NCBI GenBank assembly: GCA_017354895.1
Contig: CP071494.1
Coordinates: forward strand, 3,844,001 to 3,908,000
Length of the DNA: 64,000 nucleotides
Direction: 5' to 3'
Source of the DNA: Podospora comata
Lineage: Eukaryota > Ascomycota > Sordariomycetes > Sordariales > Podosporaceae
Below the pieces are notes generated by a model. The model saw nothing but the letters and a program-made list of their open reading frames with translations, made no database searches and was not told the DNA's origin. A program made the position numbers and the translations under genes. Shown here in pieces: positions 33,326 to 44,606 of this stretch; position 1 is the first letter of the stretch; the number at the start of each line of letters is the position of its first letter.

Positions 33326-36300
33326 ATGGCAGCCACCAACCAGACCAACACCATCCACTTCTCACAAACACTCAGAGGCAGCAGACGCCATGCCCTGACA
33401 GGCAAGACGGGGAATGTTTGGGCGGCCAGGCTTGCAGTAGACGGTGGCTGGCTGCCCGCTAGCACAACTAGCAGCAGCATGGCAACCGAGAGCAGCACCA
33501 GCACCAGCACCAGCACCAGTACCACAAACAGCTGGGGGGTGAGAAGGGGAAGGGGAGGGGGCAGGAGACGGTCTTGCTCGCTCTCGTCGCTGCTGGAGGA
33601 GATGCGGGAGATACTGCCATTGGCTGTTGAGAAGGGACCTGGAAGCAGAGAAACTGCAAGATGGACGACTGGAACTGCCTTCAACCCATCGTTCGAGCTC
33701 CCGCCTCTTCAGCCTCTCCTGCTGCCGCAGCCCCTGTCGTTGAGAAAGGACGGGGGGAATCGTGCTCAACCCAGACTCGTCGGTGCCGATGACGTGAATA
33801 ATAAGTTCAGGCTGGCGGGGCACACGCCGCACGACAACCTTACCGAGAAGCTTGCTTGCTTGTCCCGCCCATCACCTGCACCTGCCAGCACCCTCCCAGG
33901 CCCGGTTAATGGTAATGGTAATAGTAATAAGAAGATTGATGTCCGGAGCAAACCACTACCGTCACCACCGTCACCATCGTCCCAACCGTCCCAACAACTT
34001 CAACCATCGTCACCTTTGTCAGACATCAACATCAACCAGCAGCAACACCAGCAGCACGAAACACGGCGCAGGCACGAGACGCCGCAGTTTGTCCGCGGGG
34101 AGCACGAGGTGGCACGGCTGGAAGCCGAAACGAACGGGACCCTTGCCGAACAGCGGAAGTCAGACTGCGACGTCCAACAGCAGGCGCACCAGCACCTGCA
34201 GCTATCCGCGGTACCGCCGCTCACGCCCCTTTCAGCAACGTCCCCCATGGGATTCAGTCCGATGCTGGACAAGTTTTTTTCCTCCGATCGTCGACGACGC
34301 AAGTCCAAGACCTCGCCTCCTACCTCTCCGGATTCCACTCCAACCACCTCACAGAAAACCGCTTCGCCCGTCTCACCCAATTCCTCCCTTTCCCAGTGGT
34401 CGTTTTTTTCATCAAAAGACAAGGAGAAAGACATCACCAGCCAAACCGCTGGCAGCCAATCCCCGGCTCAGAAAATCATGCCTCGACATTACATCAAGGC
34501 AGGTGGACAGACGAGCACTGGCGCACGAGATGTAAGTGGGCCAATGTGACATCACACTTCCGGGGAAGGGTTCACTAACAGGTTTTTATGCAGTCGCTCA
34601 CCATTTTGTGTAAGAACGACTTTGTGGATGTTGCCATTAGTCGCGAAACCACAGCACACGATGTACTCGTGGAGCTGAAGTCTCTGGAGCAGTTGGCAGA
34701 ACTATCGTCTGGTGTCCTGATTGAACAGTACAATGCTTTCGGCCTCGAAAGACCGCTGCGGCGACAGGAGCGACTGCGCCATGTGATGGACACTTGGGGC
34801 CCAGACTCGAAAAACACACTCGCCCTGTCTCATGATGGCCCACCACACGGCTTGAAGCTGGATCTCGAAGGTGCGCCCCAGACTCGCGAGGCACCACCGG
34901 GCTTTTGCTTGTTCATGTACTATCGGGGCCCAGGTCCGAAATTCAAGTGGGTGAAGCGGTATATCATACTGTATGAGGACGGGAGAATGATTGCTTCGAA
35001 ATCTAGCAACCCAAAACGTGGCGACAAGGACGTTGTGGCTATATGCCATCTCTCAGATTACGACATGTACCATCCGACGGAAGCTCAGCTGAGGAGACAC
35101 CTGAAACCACCAAAAAGAAACGTCATCGCCATGAAGAGCCAGGAGAGAATCAACACGTTTGAAAACACGGACAAGTATGTGCAGTATGTCTCTGCCGAAG
35201 ATAAGGAGATTATCAGAAAGTTTCAGAGTCACGTACAGGCCTGGAGGAACTGGCACCTGGCCAAGAGTCTGCTGAGAGAGCCCGAGCCCGAAAAACCACC
35301 ACAAATCATGACCGTGGCAGCCGAGCCAAGGAGGACGGTGAAGGAGGTTGGATTAGGAAACGGGCACAAAACAAGGATATCAGTGGACGAATCGCCTTAC
35401 ACCATTGGAGCGTTTAAACCGCTGATCGATCTCGACCGGTTCAACAAGTCAATCGACGATTTTGGCAAGGATTGGACGCTGGTTGACGGCGCCGAGAGGA
35501 ATGATCCATCTGCTGCTGCCGCTTTTCCCGAAAACTCGCTGCTTGGCGCGGCATATGAAGAGCGAAAGCAGCAGCTGGAGTCCAAGTCGGCAACCGTAGC
35601 CGGAACAGCAGGTGCTGGTGGTAGGCGAGCATTTCCCCCCATCCCGGCGGCGGGCGAGAGTGGTGGGAGCGGTAGTTGTTTTGTCGACCACTCGAGGACT
35701 GTTTCAGCTACCGACCGGCGACCGCAAAGCCCAGATTCTGTTCGGTCGATTCCTAGGGACGCCATTCCTAGTACTAGCACGGCCGCTAGAGGGAGAAACG
35801 AGCAAGTTGGTTGGTTTGCTTCTGCGGCGGAGCATTCAAGACAGCAACGCAGTCTTATTGAGCAGCAGCAACAACAACAACAGCAGCAGCAGCAGCTATA
35901 TCATCAGCAGTCGATGCCACCTCAGATTTTGATACAACGGCGCCCTAGTACGAGTGCAGGATCTCGAATGATGGGCGGTCTTGGACGGTCAGTGTCTCAG
36001 CGGAGATCACATGGCAACAGTTTGGGTAGTGGTGGTGGTGTTGGTCATCCGGTACCGCTTCCTCAACAGCAGCAGTTTAACCAGCCAGCGTCGAACCCAC
36101 AGCCCCGTCGACCGATGAGGCAGCAGCCTCAACCCCTCCTTGATTTGACCCCCGAATTTCAGGAGGCGCCGCAGTGGTCGAGGGAGAATAAAGGACGGGC
36201 GGTGAAGCCTCAGGATGGGAGACCGTTGGTTGATTTGGCTACCGGGCCGGCGTTGGTTTCGGGCGCGGCGAAGATTGAGCAGCCCCCCAAGGCGTTGATT

Positions 36301-36693
36301 CATCGGAGCGAGCAGCAGGCTTTGATGATGCAGAGACAACAGCAGCTGGGCATGAGGCCTGGGACTAGTGCTGGGCTGCAAAATAGCATGGTGTTGGGAA
36401 GAAGGGGGACGGTGAGGAGTAGTGGTGGAGGGATAAGGCCGGGAACTGGTGATACGGTGAGGAGTGGAGGCGGCTACCCACCAGGAGGGGACTATGGAAG
36501 GCAAAGGGGGATGTCGCTTGCTGGGCAGGGCGGTGGTGGTGGGTTCGTGGATAATAATGGGCTGGGAACGCAGCCAGATCCGAGAGTGATGCAATATGTT
36601 TTGCAGCAACAGAAGGAGTTGCAGAAGCAGCAGCAGGAGGGGACTCGGGTGGGGAGGTTGAGAACCACGAGTAGTGGGAGTCAACCTCAGTAA
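33326..36693 (+). CDS. Ras-association and PH domain protein
   Basis: Two exons (33326-34531, 34594-36693) give 1101 residues. The ATG at 33326 lies in a GGCCATGGC context; the frame reaches a little further upstream only from a GTG. Residues 1-400 are low-complexity, Ser/Pro-rich with ST repeats. An RA (ubiquitin-like) domain follows at about 403-484, beginning SLTILCKNDFVDVAIS. A PH domain lies at about 504-640, with PPGFCLFMYYRGPGPKFKWV and the C-terminal helix FQSHVQAWRNWHLAK. The RA-PH order matches the MRL group (RIAM, lamellipodin) and fungal relatives that link Ras-type GTPases to the cell cortex. The C-terminal 450 residues are disordered, with an 11-residue poly-Gln (35863-35895), other Gln-rich patches and Gly-rich runs. 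Function in this fungus is inferred from architecture only. Confidence 0.85.
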
Positions 36694-37650
36694 TTTTGGA
36701 CTTCCAGGTCTACAGGACATACTACAACTACGCATGATACCCATTGGGATTGATGATACGGGGAACAGATACAGGTCTGTTAACGGACAGGACAGAGGGG
36801 GTGGGTGATGTTTTGGTTGATTTTGGGAGTTATTTTAGCTTTGAACAAGCCGGTCTTTTTGTTTTGTTTTTATTTCTCTGGTTTAATTCGAGAGTTGGGA
36901 CTTTGTATTAGTCTTTTGCTGGTTATCTCTCTGACTTGGGGTGTTTTTGGTGGTTATCTACTGATGGGATGTTTTATGTGTTCACACGCGATTACTTCGG
37001 TTTTTTTCTTTCTGATGTTCTGTTGTTGTGTGTCTGTCATGTGTTTATGAAATTTGGTCTGGGAAAAGCAAAAAAAGTCAAACATATTTTTGTTTAATAG
37101 CGGGTGGAAGGGAAGAGGAAAGGAAGAAAGTTATGAAGGTGCAGGTCTGTCTCTGTGTAGCTCAGAGGTTGTTGGGGGGGTTGAATGAACAACCGGAAAG
37201 AGATCTTTTTTATATTGACCTTGTTTTGTAATTGTTCTGCTGTGCTTTATTGTGTGTTTGTTCTTGGTCGTTTGGAGTTTCTTCTTGTTGGGTTATTGTC
37301 CTTTCAGAGTTTGGCAGCTTTAAAAGCGGCTATCAAATCCAGAGCATGGCTTCTTGGACATCGTGTAAATGAAACCTGCACATATACAAACATAGAATAC
37401 ATAGAATACATAGACAAGGACTTAGACAATCAACTTCTTACTCCACTGTTTCAGTTATTGGAGTGTCATCCATGTGTTTATATGATTAGGTTAGGTGTAT
37501 TGCTTTACTATTCTGATTTATTATTCTTTTTCATGTCAAGAGTTGCAACCCAAGATGGCCTTCTATAGCGACGGGAAGGAAATCCCAACGACGCTCGCTT
37601 TTTATTGCAGCCCCCTTCTTACGAAGTCCTCCTCCACAGAAACCAGGCAT
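36694..37650. other. Intergenic: convergent 3' flanks of the RA-PH gene and erg20
   Basis: About 960 bp, strongly T-rich on the plus strand, with 3' UTRs on both sides. An open frame at 36808-37050 encodes only a T-driven hydrophobic string and was not called. A short tandem repeat lies at 37391. Confidence 0.5.
37391..37413. repeat. Short tandem repeat (9-bp unit)
   Basis: CATAGAATA is repeated twice in tandem with a partial third copy, in the spacer between the convergent genes. Confidence 0.6.
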
Positions 37651-38766
37651 TTATTTGCTGCGCTTGTAAATCTTGGCCAAGAAAGCTTCAAACACGCTCT
37701 TCTTGAGCCCCTCGGCCTCATCAATCTGGCCGATCCGCTCCCGGATCTCAGTGACAAACTTCTCCTCATAATCCTGGTAGCGCTGCTCAAGCTTGAGATC
37801 GTCATACAGCTTCTTGATGACTGTCTCCTTGGCCTTGTCCTTGCGGCCGTAGTTCTCCTCGAGGATCTTGCGCTGGTCGGGGGTGACAATGGCAAGAGCC
37901 TGGTTTACGAGCCAGGAGCACTTGTTGTCCATGATGTCGGTGCCGATCTTGCCAATGTGCTCGGGAAGTCCAAAGTTGTCGAGGTAGTCGTCCTGGATCT
38001 GGAAGTACTCACCCAGAGGGATGAGGATGGACTCGGCCTGTTTGAGGTTGGCGGGGGTGGCGATGTCGAGGAGGAGCAAAGAGAGAGCGACGGGGAGGTA
38101 GAAGGAGTAATAGGCCGTCTTGTAGATGACAATGAAGCGGTACTTCTCCATGGAGAAGTTGTCGAGGTTGACGACATCCTCGGGGGCGGTGAGGAGGTCG
38201 CAAAGCTGGCCCATCTCGGTCTGGAAGGTGACCTCGTGGAAGAGCTCGAGGAGGTCGACGTAGCGGGGGTGGTCGCGGAAGTACTTCTTGAGGAGGGTGT
38301 AGATGGCCGCCTCGAGCATGAAAGCGTCGTTGATGGCGACCATGCCGACGCCCTCGTGGCGGTACCAGCAGGGCTTGCCGCGGCGGGTGATGGACGAGTC
38401 CATGATGTCGTCCGAGACGAGGAAGAAGGCCTGGAGGAGCTCGGTCATCCAGCCGAGGGTGGCCGACTTGAAGTACTCATCTTCGGTGAGGGGGCGGCCG
38501 AGGAGGAGGGAGACGGAGTCAGGGACCGACATGCCGCGGTTGCACTTGCCGCCGACCGCATTGATCTCGAGGGACTGGGAGGAAAGGCATGTTAGTCTAG
38601 TTTACTTCGGCCAGCTTGATACATGGAACGGGAGGCCTACCTTCTTGTACCAAGCGAGCTCCTTCTCGGGGAGATTGTACGACTTGGCATGCTCGAGTAG
38701 AACCTCCTCGAGCTTGGGGAAGACGGACTCGAATTCCTGGAGGGTGGTCTTTTGCGGCGCAGCCAT
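37651..38766 (-). CDS. erg20: Farnesyl diphosphate synthase Erg20
   Basis: Two exons (38766-38641, 38574-37651) give 349 residues, the family length. The trans-prenyltransferase core has both Asp-rich motifs, DDIMD (97-101) and DDYLD (237-241), which bind the Mg-diphosphates. Two Phe residues (92-93) sit just before the first motif and restrict the product to C15, the mark of a true FPP synthase rather than a GGPP synthase. GKCNRG (51-56) is the substrate-binding loop. The protein ends YKRSK. It supplies FPP for sterols, dolichol, ubiquinone and protein farnesylation. It is divergent from cdc23 over about 800 bp. Its frame extends upstream without an ATG, so 38766 is the only sound start. Confidence 0.96.
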
Positions 38767-39560
38767 CTTGTCTGGGGATCTCTGAAGAGACGAAGTGTTC
38801 ACCGTTGGTCAGCTTGGGCCGCTATTCGGAAGGTTGGAGAAGATAGGGGTTCGGGGAAAGCAAGGCAGCGGGAGAGGTGCGGGGGGTGTGTTTCCTTACA
38901 TATAAATTACAAGCGAAGGGGAAAGGGGCGGGCAGTTGCCGATTTACTGCCTGTTTGGGTATCACGGGAGAACAATAACAAGTGACAAGGCGATTCTACC
39001 GATCAGGTACCACAAGTGACAAAGGTGGATATCAACAACTGGGCCGTTACGTACTCGGCGGTTTCTCCCCAATTTCACGACCCCTCCTTGCCCCCCTTTG
39101 TTGTGGGGAGCTGCGATTATGGCGATAAGAGAACCCTGATGGCTCATTCGAGCAGGCGGTGAGCTGTTTTGCTGGCTGGCTGTCGTGCTGGCGGCGGGAA
39201 GTGGGGCTGGCAGATTTCCAAGGGACCAGGGGACAGGACAGGGGAAATGTCTTGGCGCTGTCTGTCGCTGTGGACCGAAGACAGACGCGTTCCTGTTGGG
39301 GCTTTCGTCATTGACAACTGCACCTTGCTGTCACCCATATGTTGCGACGATATCCACGATTGCATTTTTGGCTTTAGATATTTGGCCGCCGTTATGCTTG
39401 ATTGACAAACGCCTGGTTAACCGCCGTTTTGGGACCGATATCAAACATATCTCCCCTCCCCATTTGGAGCTATTGTTTTGGTACATCCTAGCCAAGACAA
39501 GACCATTTAACAACACCCTCGTCACTGGAGGGGTTGCACCACAACCACAAAGCCACCACC
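38767..39560. promoter_or_regulatory. Divergent promoter region, erg20 and cdc23
   Basis: 794 bp between divergent starts. The erg20 side carries a CTTCAG acceptor-like site in the leader, which may mark a 5' UTR intron. No coding frame is supported. Confidence 0.4.
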
Positions 39561-41614
39561 ATGGGCCTCTCTGCAAAGGATGCTTTGCAACTACGAGATA
39601 CGCTGCAAATAGCAGTGGTAAAATGCTCCGAAAGATGTCTTTACCACGCTGCCAAATGGTATTTGGTCCATCATGGCTACCTTTTTAAACACTTCATCAA
39701 CTAACACTCGGTGTACATAGGGCGGCCGAACTCCTCGATGCGCTTCCTCAACCATCTGCTGCCGACTTTAAAGCAACGCAAGACTTACCATCGTCTTACA
39801 TTCATCCCGCTTTCACACCAAATCATGATCCTGCCGAAGCGGCTCTCGAAGCCAAGGAGCTCAGCCGTTACCTTCTCGCCAAATCGTTATTCGACTGCAA
39901 GGAGTTCGACAGATGTGCCGCCGTATTCCTTCCCGAGTCTTCATTGGCAGAGATGTTGGGGACAAAAGTAGACGATGCCACCACTACAGAAGGGAGAGAA
40001 AAGCAGAGGCCTTCGGTTGTTCTACCTTCGGAGAGAGCTTTACCTCAGATCAGCCAAAAAAGCTTATTTCTCGCGCTGTATGCCAAAATGATCTCGGGCG
40101 AGAAGCGAAAGGAGGAGGAATCTGAAATGATCATGGGGCCGCAAGACTTGGGGACGATTACGAACAAACAGCTGGCCGTGGTCAGTCGGTTCCTCACAAA
40201 GTGGTTCGACCAGCGAAAGTCGGAGGGAGGCGATGTTGCGCCCAGCCAGGGCTTCCTCGAGTATCTCCACGGCATGGTTCTGGTGAAGGAGAAGAACGAC
40301 AGGGCTGCTTTGCAGTATTTGGTTGAAAGTGTGCAACTATTTCCGTGGAACTGGGGTGCCTGGATGGAGATCACCAACCTCATCACCAGAGTTGAACAGC
40401 TGAACGAAGTAACACCAAAGCTACCCCAGAACATCATGTCTTTCATCTTTCACGCCCATGCTTCGATCAACCTTTACCAGCAAGGCGGTGAGATCGCCAA
40501 TGCTCTGAACGACTTGCTGGTCGTGTTCCCAACATCATCGTTCCTTCTAACCGACAAAGCACTGCTATATTATCACTCCAAAGATCTTGTAGCAGCCGAG
40601 CAAGAATTCAGTCAGCTACTTGGACTTCATCCCCAGAGGATAGATGCCCTGGACCATTATTCCAACATTTTATATGTTTTGAACCTCCGACCAAAGCTGG
40701 CCTTTTTGGCCCATCTATGCTCTAGCATTGATACGTTTCGTCCAGAGTCTTGCGTCGTCATTGGTAATTACTACTCTCTACTATCTTGCCACGACAAAGC
40801 AGTCCACTACTTCCGCCGGGCGCTCATGTTGGACCGCTCATGTCTTTCCGCGTGGACACTCATGGGGCATGAGTATGTAGAGTTGAAGAATACTCACGCA
40901 GCCATCGAATCCTACCGAAGAGCGGTAGACGTCAACCGGAGGGACTACCGCGCCTGGTACGGCCTTGGCCAGACATATGAAGTACTCGAAATGCACGCGT
41001 ATGCACTATGGTACTACAAGAAGGCCGCTGGTCTGCGTCCCTGGGACGGCAAGATGTGGCAGGCGGTGGGTTCGTGCTTGCAAAAGATGGGCCGCGACAA
41101 AGACGGCATCAAGGCGCTCAAGAGAGCTCTGCTTGCGGATTCCTACTACGATTCGTCAGCAAGTAGCTTTGGAAGCACAGGGACGATCGATCGGATGACG
41201 CAGATGGATCCTGAGGTCCTGCTGCAAATAGCGGCAATGTATGATCGGATGGAGGAAGAAGAGGAGGCCAAGGCGTACATGGAGTTGTGCGTTGCTCAGG
41301 AGGATGGCGGGGTTACCAATGATCAAGGGCCAGGTCTAGGAGATTCCATCGGCGTCCGCGCTGATAGCCCGGGCTCAGATGATGGGGAAGGCGGAGGGGA
41401 AAGGGTAGCGGCTGGTGAGGGGACAGGGGTTACGGTGGCAACGAGCAAGGCCCGGATGTGGTTGGCGAAATATGCCATGAGGGTGGAGGACTACGAAACG
41501 GCGAATCGTCTCGCGACGGAGCTTTGCCAGGATGGCGTTGAGGTGGAGGAAGCCAAGGCGCTGATACGGGAAGCGAGGTCGAGGATGGAACAGACGAGTA
41601 TGATGGAGAGCTAG
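39561..41614 (+). CDS. cdc23: Anaphase-promoting complex subunit Cdc23/APC8
   Basis: Two exons (39561-39658, 39721-41614) give 663 residues. The start has a CACCATGG context, and the first exon supplies the conserved N-terminal helix that precedes WAAELLDALP. A dimerisation region is followed by about nine TPR repeats. The clearest run from HFRRALMLDRSCLSAWTLMG through AIESYRRAVDVNRRDYRAWY to YYKKAAGLRPWDGKMWQAVG, which is typical of APC8. A Gly/Glu-rich disordered insert (about residues 570-610) breaks the last TPRs. Cdc23 is a scaffold TPR subunit of the APC/C ubiquitin ligase that drives anaphase and mitotic exit. Confidence 0.93.
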
Positions 41615-43676
41615 AGGCAGCAGTTGTCGCATCAGAAGTTCCTGGAGTTTGTGGAAGGTTTGAAGATGAGAGACAACACGAGATTTGCTCGTCGTGATCC
41701 TCGACAGCCTGCGATTGTGAGGTCTGGGCCGGGTCCGAGAGGCGCAAACCGAGAGGAAGAGGGAGAATGGTATTCGCAACTGGAGGATGATCTGAGTATG
41801 AGGAGGACTTCGTGGCGGTGAGTCTGTATGCGAGTGTAGATGTAAGCATCATTGTTTCCATCACTATCGACGGTTGGTTGAGCCACACGATGAGTTCGAT
41901 AAACAACGCAATTCGATACCCTGTTTTAATGGCATAGCTTTCCAGCTTCTTCTCTAAGTACACCTGTGCTTCACTATGGTGATGGTCACAAACATGAAAC
42001 TGGTGGCTGGCAAATGTTGGCGCTCGGTGTCTCCGCTTGCGTGTTGGCAGTTGGGTTTCCGTTGCCTTCACTCCTTTTGTTGCGATTCCGACCTTCGCTT
42101 ACCCCCCGGATCTTCACAAGATATGCGGTTCTCGCGTTGCGTACAAGCTTCGTCTCGGGGTGAGACATCCTGCACTGTCCTACGCACAGTCATGATGACC
42201 AAGAGAACATCATCAATGCTTGCAAACCAGCTCAAGACGGGAATGGGGGTACAAGGTGATACCCAATTCTCCCATGTAGTTGAATTCGGCCAACCTCAAG
42301 CTTAGCATCGCCGTCCTCGTGGGGCCTTCTAGGAATACAAAGCCCCTGTCTCCCGGTGTCACATCCCGACGATTAAATTCCCGGAGCCGCCTTGGCGAGA
42401 CCAGGTTTAGTGTAGGGGTGGCAGGGCTGAACTCCAGCTCTGGAACATGTTCTTGTTCTGACTTGGTACGAGGAAGCTTTGCGTGAAATGAAAACCAGCA
42501 TCTATGATCGATACTTGGGGTTTGAGCAAGCAGTTTTTTGCAATCACTTTTCTGTGTGGCTGTTTCTTATCCACAACATGTACCACAACCTAACAATACC
42601 GACAAGGCTGCAGTACTTTCCGCCGCCGGTGCCGCTCGCCGAGCTCCAACCCTCCCAGCGTCGGTTTATCAAACATATCTCCAAATCTGGACCGCGGAAT
42701 TGACTTCTTCACATGGCGTGACGATGCGAGTTCCGACCTGTGTGCCAGCCATTACCAGCCGCCTCGACCTGTAAGAGCTGAACACGACCATACCTACCCC
42801 TCAAGGCGTGCGTGGGCTGCCATGTGCATACATTCAATGTTCCATGCAACCAGGCACACCAATGGCGGATGAGGCGTTCCTGGACCTAGTCCGTCTGCAC
42901 CACGGATAGAACCGCCCAGTCAGGGGAGACTGGGCTCTCCACCTTACATAGTTCCTCCCAACCACCACGCAGCCACACCACACTTGATCCAAAGTTGGAG
43001 GTGTGTGTGTCTCTTATCTCTGTGCTCTGCTGCTGTCTTGGTGTGGGCGTACCGCCTAACCTCCCGAGAAGGGGGAAGATCTCCGGGTGTTAGCTTTCAG
43101 GAACACCTTCCTGCTCCTCTGCGATAGGCAGCCTTGCGAGAAGTTGAAACTGAAAAGTTGGCTGACTTTGCATACAGTGTACGTCCACAGACAGCCTGCC
43201 TCCATGATCAAACACCAGAAGCTTACGAATGTGATGGCGGGTGGTCTGCACTGGGGACGCCCCCTTTCACACCGCGATGCGAGAACAATTGCTTTTCTTC
43301 GGCAGTCGAGCGGGGAGGGGAAATGGCTGGGTTGTCTGTGGGTTTGCTCAAGAAGCCTCGGGGATGGTATATAAGTGTGTCTGTTACCTCACCTCGAGTC
43401 GTTGCGAGTGCTGTTGAGATTTCTCCTTCCGTACCTCTCCTGCTCGGTTGCTCCACGAGTGTAGAGTGAAGCCCCCTCAAACCATTCCGGACTCTGAATA
43501 ATTCGTACTCGGCGTGGCTGCCAACTTCTTATGATCTAGCTTTTGCTGGTATTCAGGGCTTACTTTAAAATCTTGTCAATTCTCATCCAAGCAGAAAATT
43601 ATTCTTCCCAAGGAGGTCTCCTGACTTCTTCTCTCTCTGACACCCAACCCCCTACCACGTCCGTCCATCCGCCACC
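41615..43676. other. Long intergenic region, cdc23 to the secreted-protein gene
   Basis: About 2 kb. The left 300 bp is likely cdc23 3' UTR and the right 300 bp is the promoter of the next gene, with a TATA box. Between them the open frames are short and fit no family; the long minus-strand frame at 41430-42071 is largely antisense to cdc23. No RNA gene was seen. Confidence 0.5.
43368..43374 (+). promoter_or_regulatory. TATA box of the secreted-protein gene
   Basis: TATATAA lies about 300 bp upstream of the start codon, followed by a CT-rich stretch typical of highly expressed fungal promoters. Placement fits an inducible, TATA-driven gene with a leader of about 260 nt. Confidence 0.45.
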
Positions 43677-44384
43677 ATGAGGCTCTTCAGCACAATGACG
43701 CTGGCCCTGGCCTGGATCGGCTCCGCCCTCGCCGAGCCCAAGGTCACCTTCATCAGCCAAGACAACAAGCACCGCACCATTGTCTTCACCCCCAGCGTCC
43801 CCCACATGGAAATCAAGCCCCTCCGCGTCCCCGCCCACCAAGAGGTCACCCAGTCCTTCCCCCATGGCTGGATCGGCAACTGGTGGTCCGTCACCGACGG
43901 CAAACCTTGGATCCCCGGCATGCTGGGCGAGGTCACCTTCAACGGCTACATGGGCCTGACCTTCTTTGACGTCTCCGCCATCGTCAACGACCGCGACACC
44001 AGCGGCGTCAAGATGATTTGGCCCAGGAAGTCGGCCAGCGTTACCTCGGGCTGCGACGTCTTCTCCTGCGGGAGCGAGTACACCTACCCCGACGAGGTGC
44101 AGACCAAGGCCACCGACGAGGACCACCTCATGTGCAGTCTGGGTGACGGTGTCAGCCCTGTCTACCCTCGTGGTGCGAAAAAGTGGAAGAAGGAGGCGCG
44201 GAGACAGGTGGAGGAGGAGGAGGTCGTCGTGGTCAAGCCCTCCTCTAAGCCCACCACCCCAGCCAAGGAGCAAGAACAAGAGGGCTTCAGCAGCGGCGGT
44301 GAAAACACCTACAACGGCGACAACGACAACCTCTACCGATACCGCCGCCACCGCTATTATCGCCCCGGCAACCTCGGCGAGTAG
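43677..44384 (+). CDS. Secreted protein, DNase1-like/thaumatin-like fungal family
   Basis: Single exon, 235 residues to the first stop. A signal peptide (MRLFSTMTLALAWIGSALA, cleavage about 19/20) leads into a domain with FTPSVPHMEIKPLRVP, SFPHGWIGNWWSV, GMLGEVTFNGYMGLTFFDVS and GCDVFSCGSEYTYPD. This matches a small secreted ascomycete family that databases often label DNase1 protein, with a thaumatin-like beta fold; actual nuclease activity is unproven, so the label should not be trusted. Two or more Cys pairs suggest disulfides. The C-terminal 65 residues are Lys/Glu- then Tyr/Arg-rich and look disordered. Coding bias is very strong (C or G in nearly all third positions), suggesting high expression. 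The same strongly biased frame continues past the TAG stop; see the next entry. Confidence 0.8.
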   Translation: MRLFSTMTLALAWIGSALAEPKVTFISQDNKHRTIVFTPSVPHMEIKPLRVPAHQEVTQSFPHGWIGNWWSVTDGKPWIPGMLGEVTFNGYMGLTFFDVSAIVNDRDTSGVKMIWPRKSASVTSGCDVFSCGSEYTYPDEVQTKATDEDHLMCSLGDGVSPVYPRGAKKWKKEARRQVEEEEVVVVKPSSKPTTPAKEQEQEGFSSGGENTYNGDNDNLYRYRRHRYYRPGNLGE

Positions 44385-44606
44385 GTCGACATCCTCGACG
44401 ACGCCGACGAGCACATTGACGCCAACAAGATCAAGTGGGACAAGATGAACTAGGACGCCATCAAGTGGGAGGACGTGGACTGGGGCACCCTCGACTTCAC
44501 CGTCAACAACTACTTGGACTGGCACCTCCTCGAGGCGCCCAGGCGTCCGAGATACCAGAGGTGGACAGGGCTGCTTTATAACCCCTGTCCTGTGTGGGGG
44601 AGGTAG
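44385..44606 (+). other. In-frame coding-like extension beyond a TAG stop
   Basis: Directly after the TAG at 44382-44384, the same frame runs 22 codons to a second TAG (44451-44453), then 50 codons to a third (44604-44606). Both inner blocks have the extreme C/G third-position bias of the gene upstream and encode plausible acidic-aromatic sequence with related phrases (DANKIKWDKMN and DAIKWEDVDWG). The bias fades only in the last 20 codons. The extension was therefore probably coding recently, or is still reached by read-through. Each stop is one CpA-to-TpA step from CAG. A GTAGGT donor at 44381 and the AACTAG at 44453 could form an intron, but that would shift the frame out of the biased one. 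Confidence 0.6.

Noticed and set aside
36808-37050. Plus-strand 80-codon hydrophobic frame after the RA-PH gene
   Set aside because: Leu/Phe/Cys content follows from the T-rich 3' UTR; no conserved pattern.
37495-38595. Plus-strand frame of 366 codons
   Set aside because: Antisense shadow of erg20, caused by strong third-position bias.
41430-42071. Minus-strand frame of 213 codons
   Set aside because: Partly antisense to cdc23 and Ser/Pro/Thr low-complexity; no splice or family support.
44381-44453. Possible 73-nt intron (GTAGGT to AACTAG) removing two TAG stops
   Set aside because: It would leave the strongly biased frame and enter an unbiased Ser/Thr-rich one, and the removed segment itself looks coding. 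Kept only as an alternative.
43599-44525. Minus-strand frame of 308 codons
   Set aside because: Antisense to the secreted-protein gene; Val/Gly/Asp-rich, a by-product of its extreme C/G third positions.
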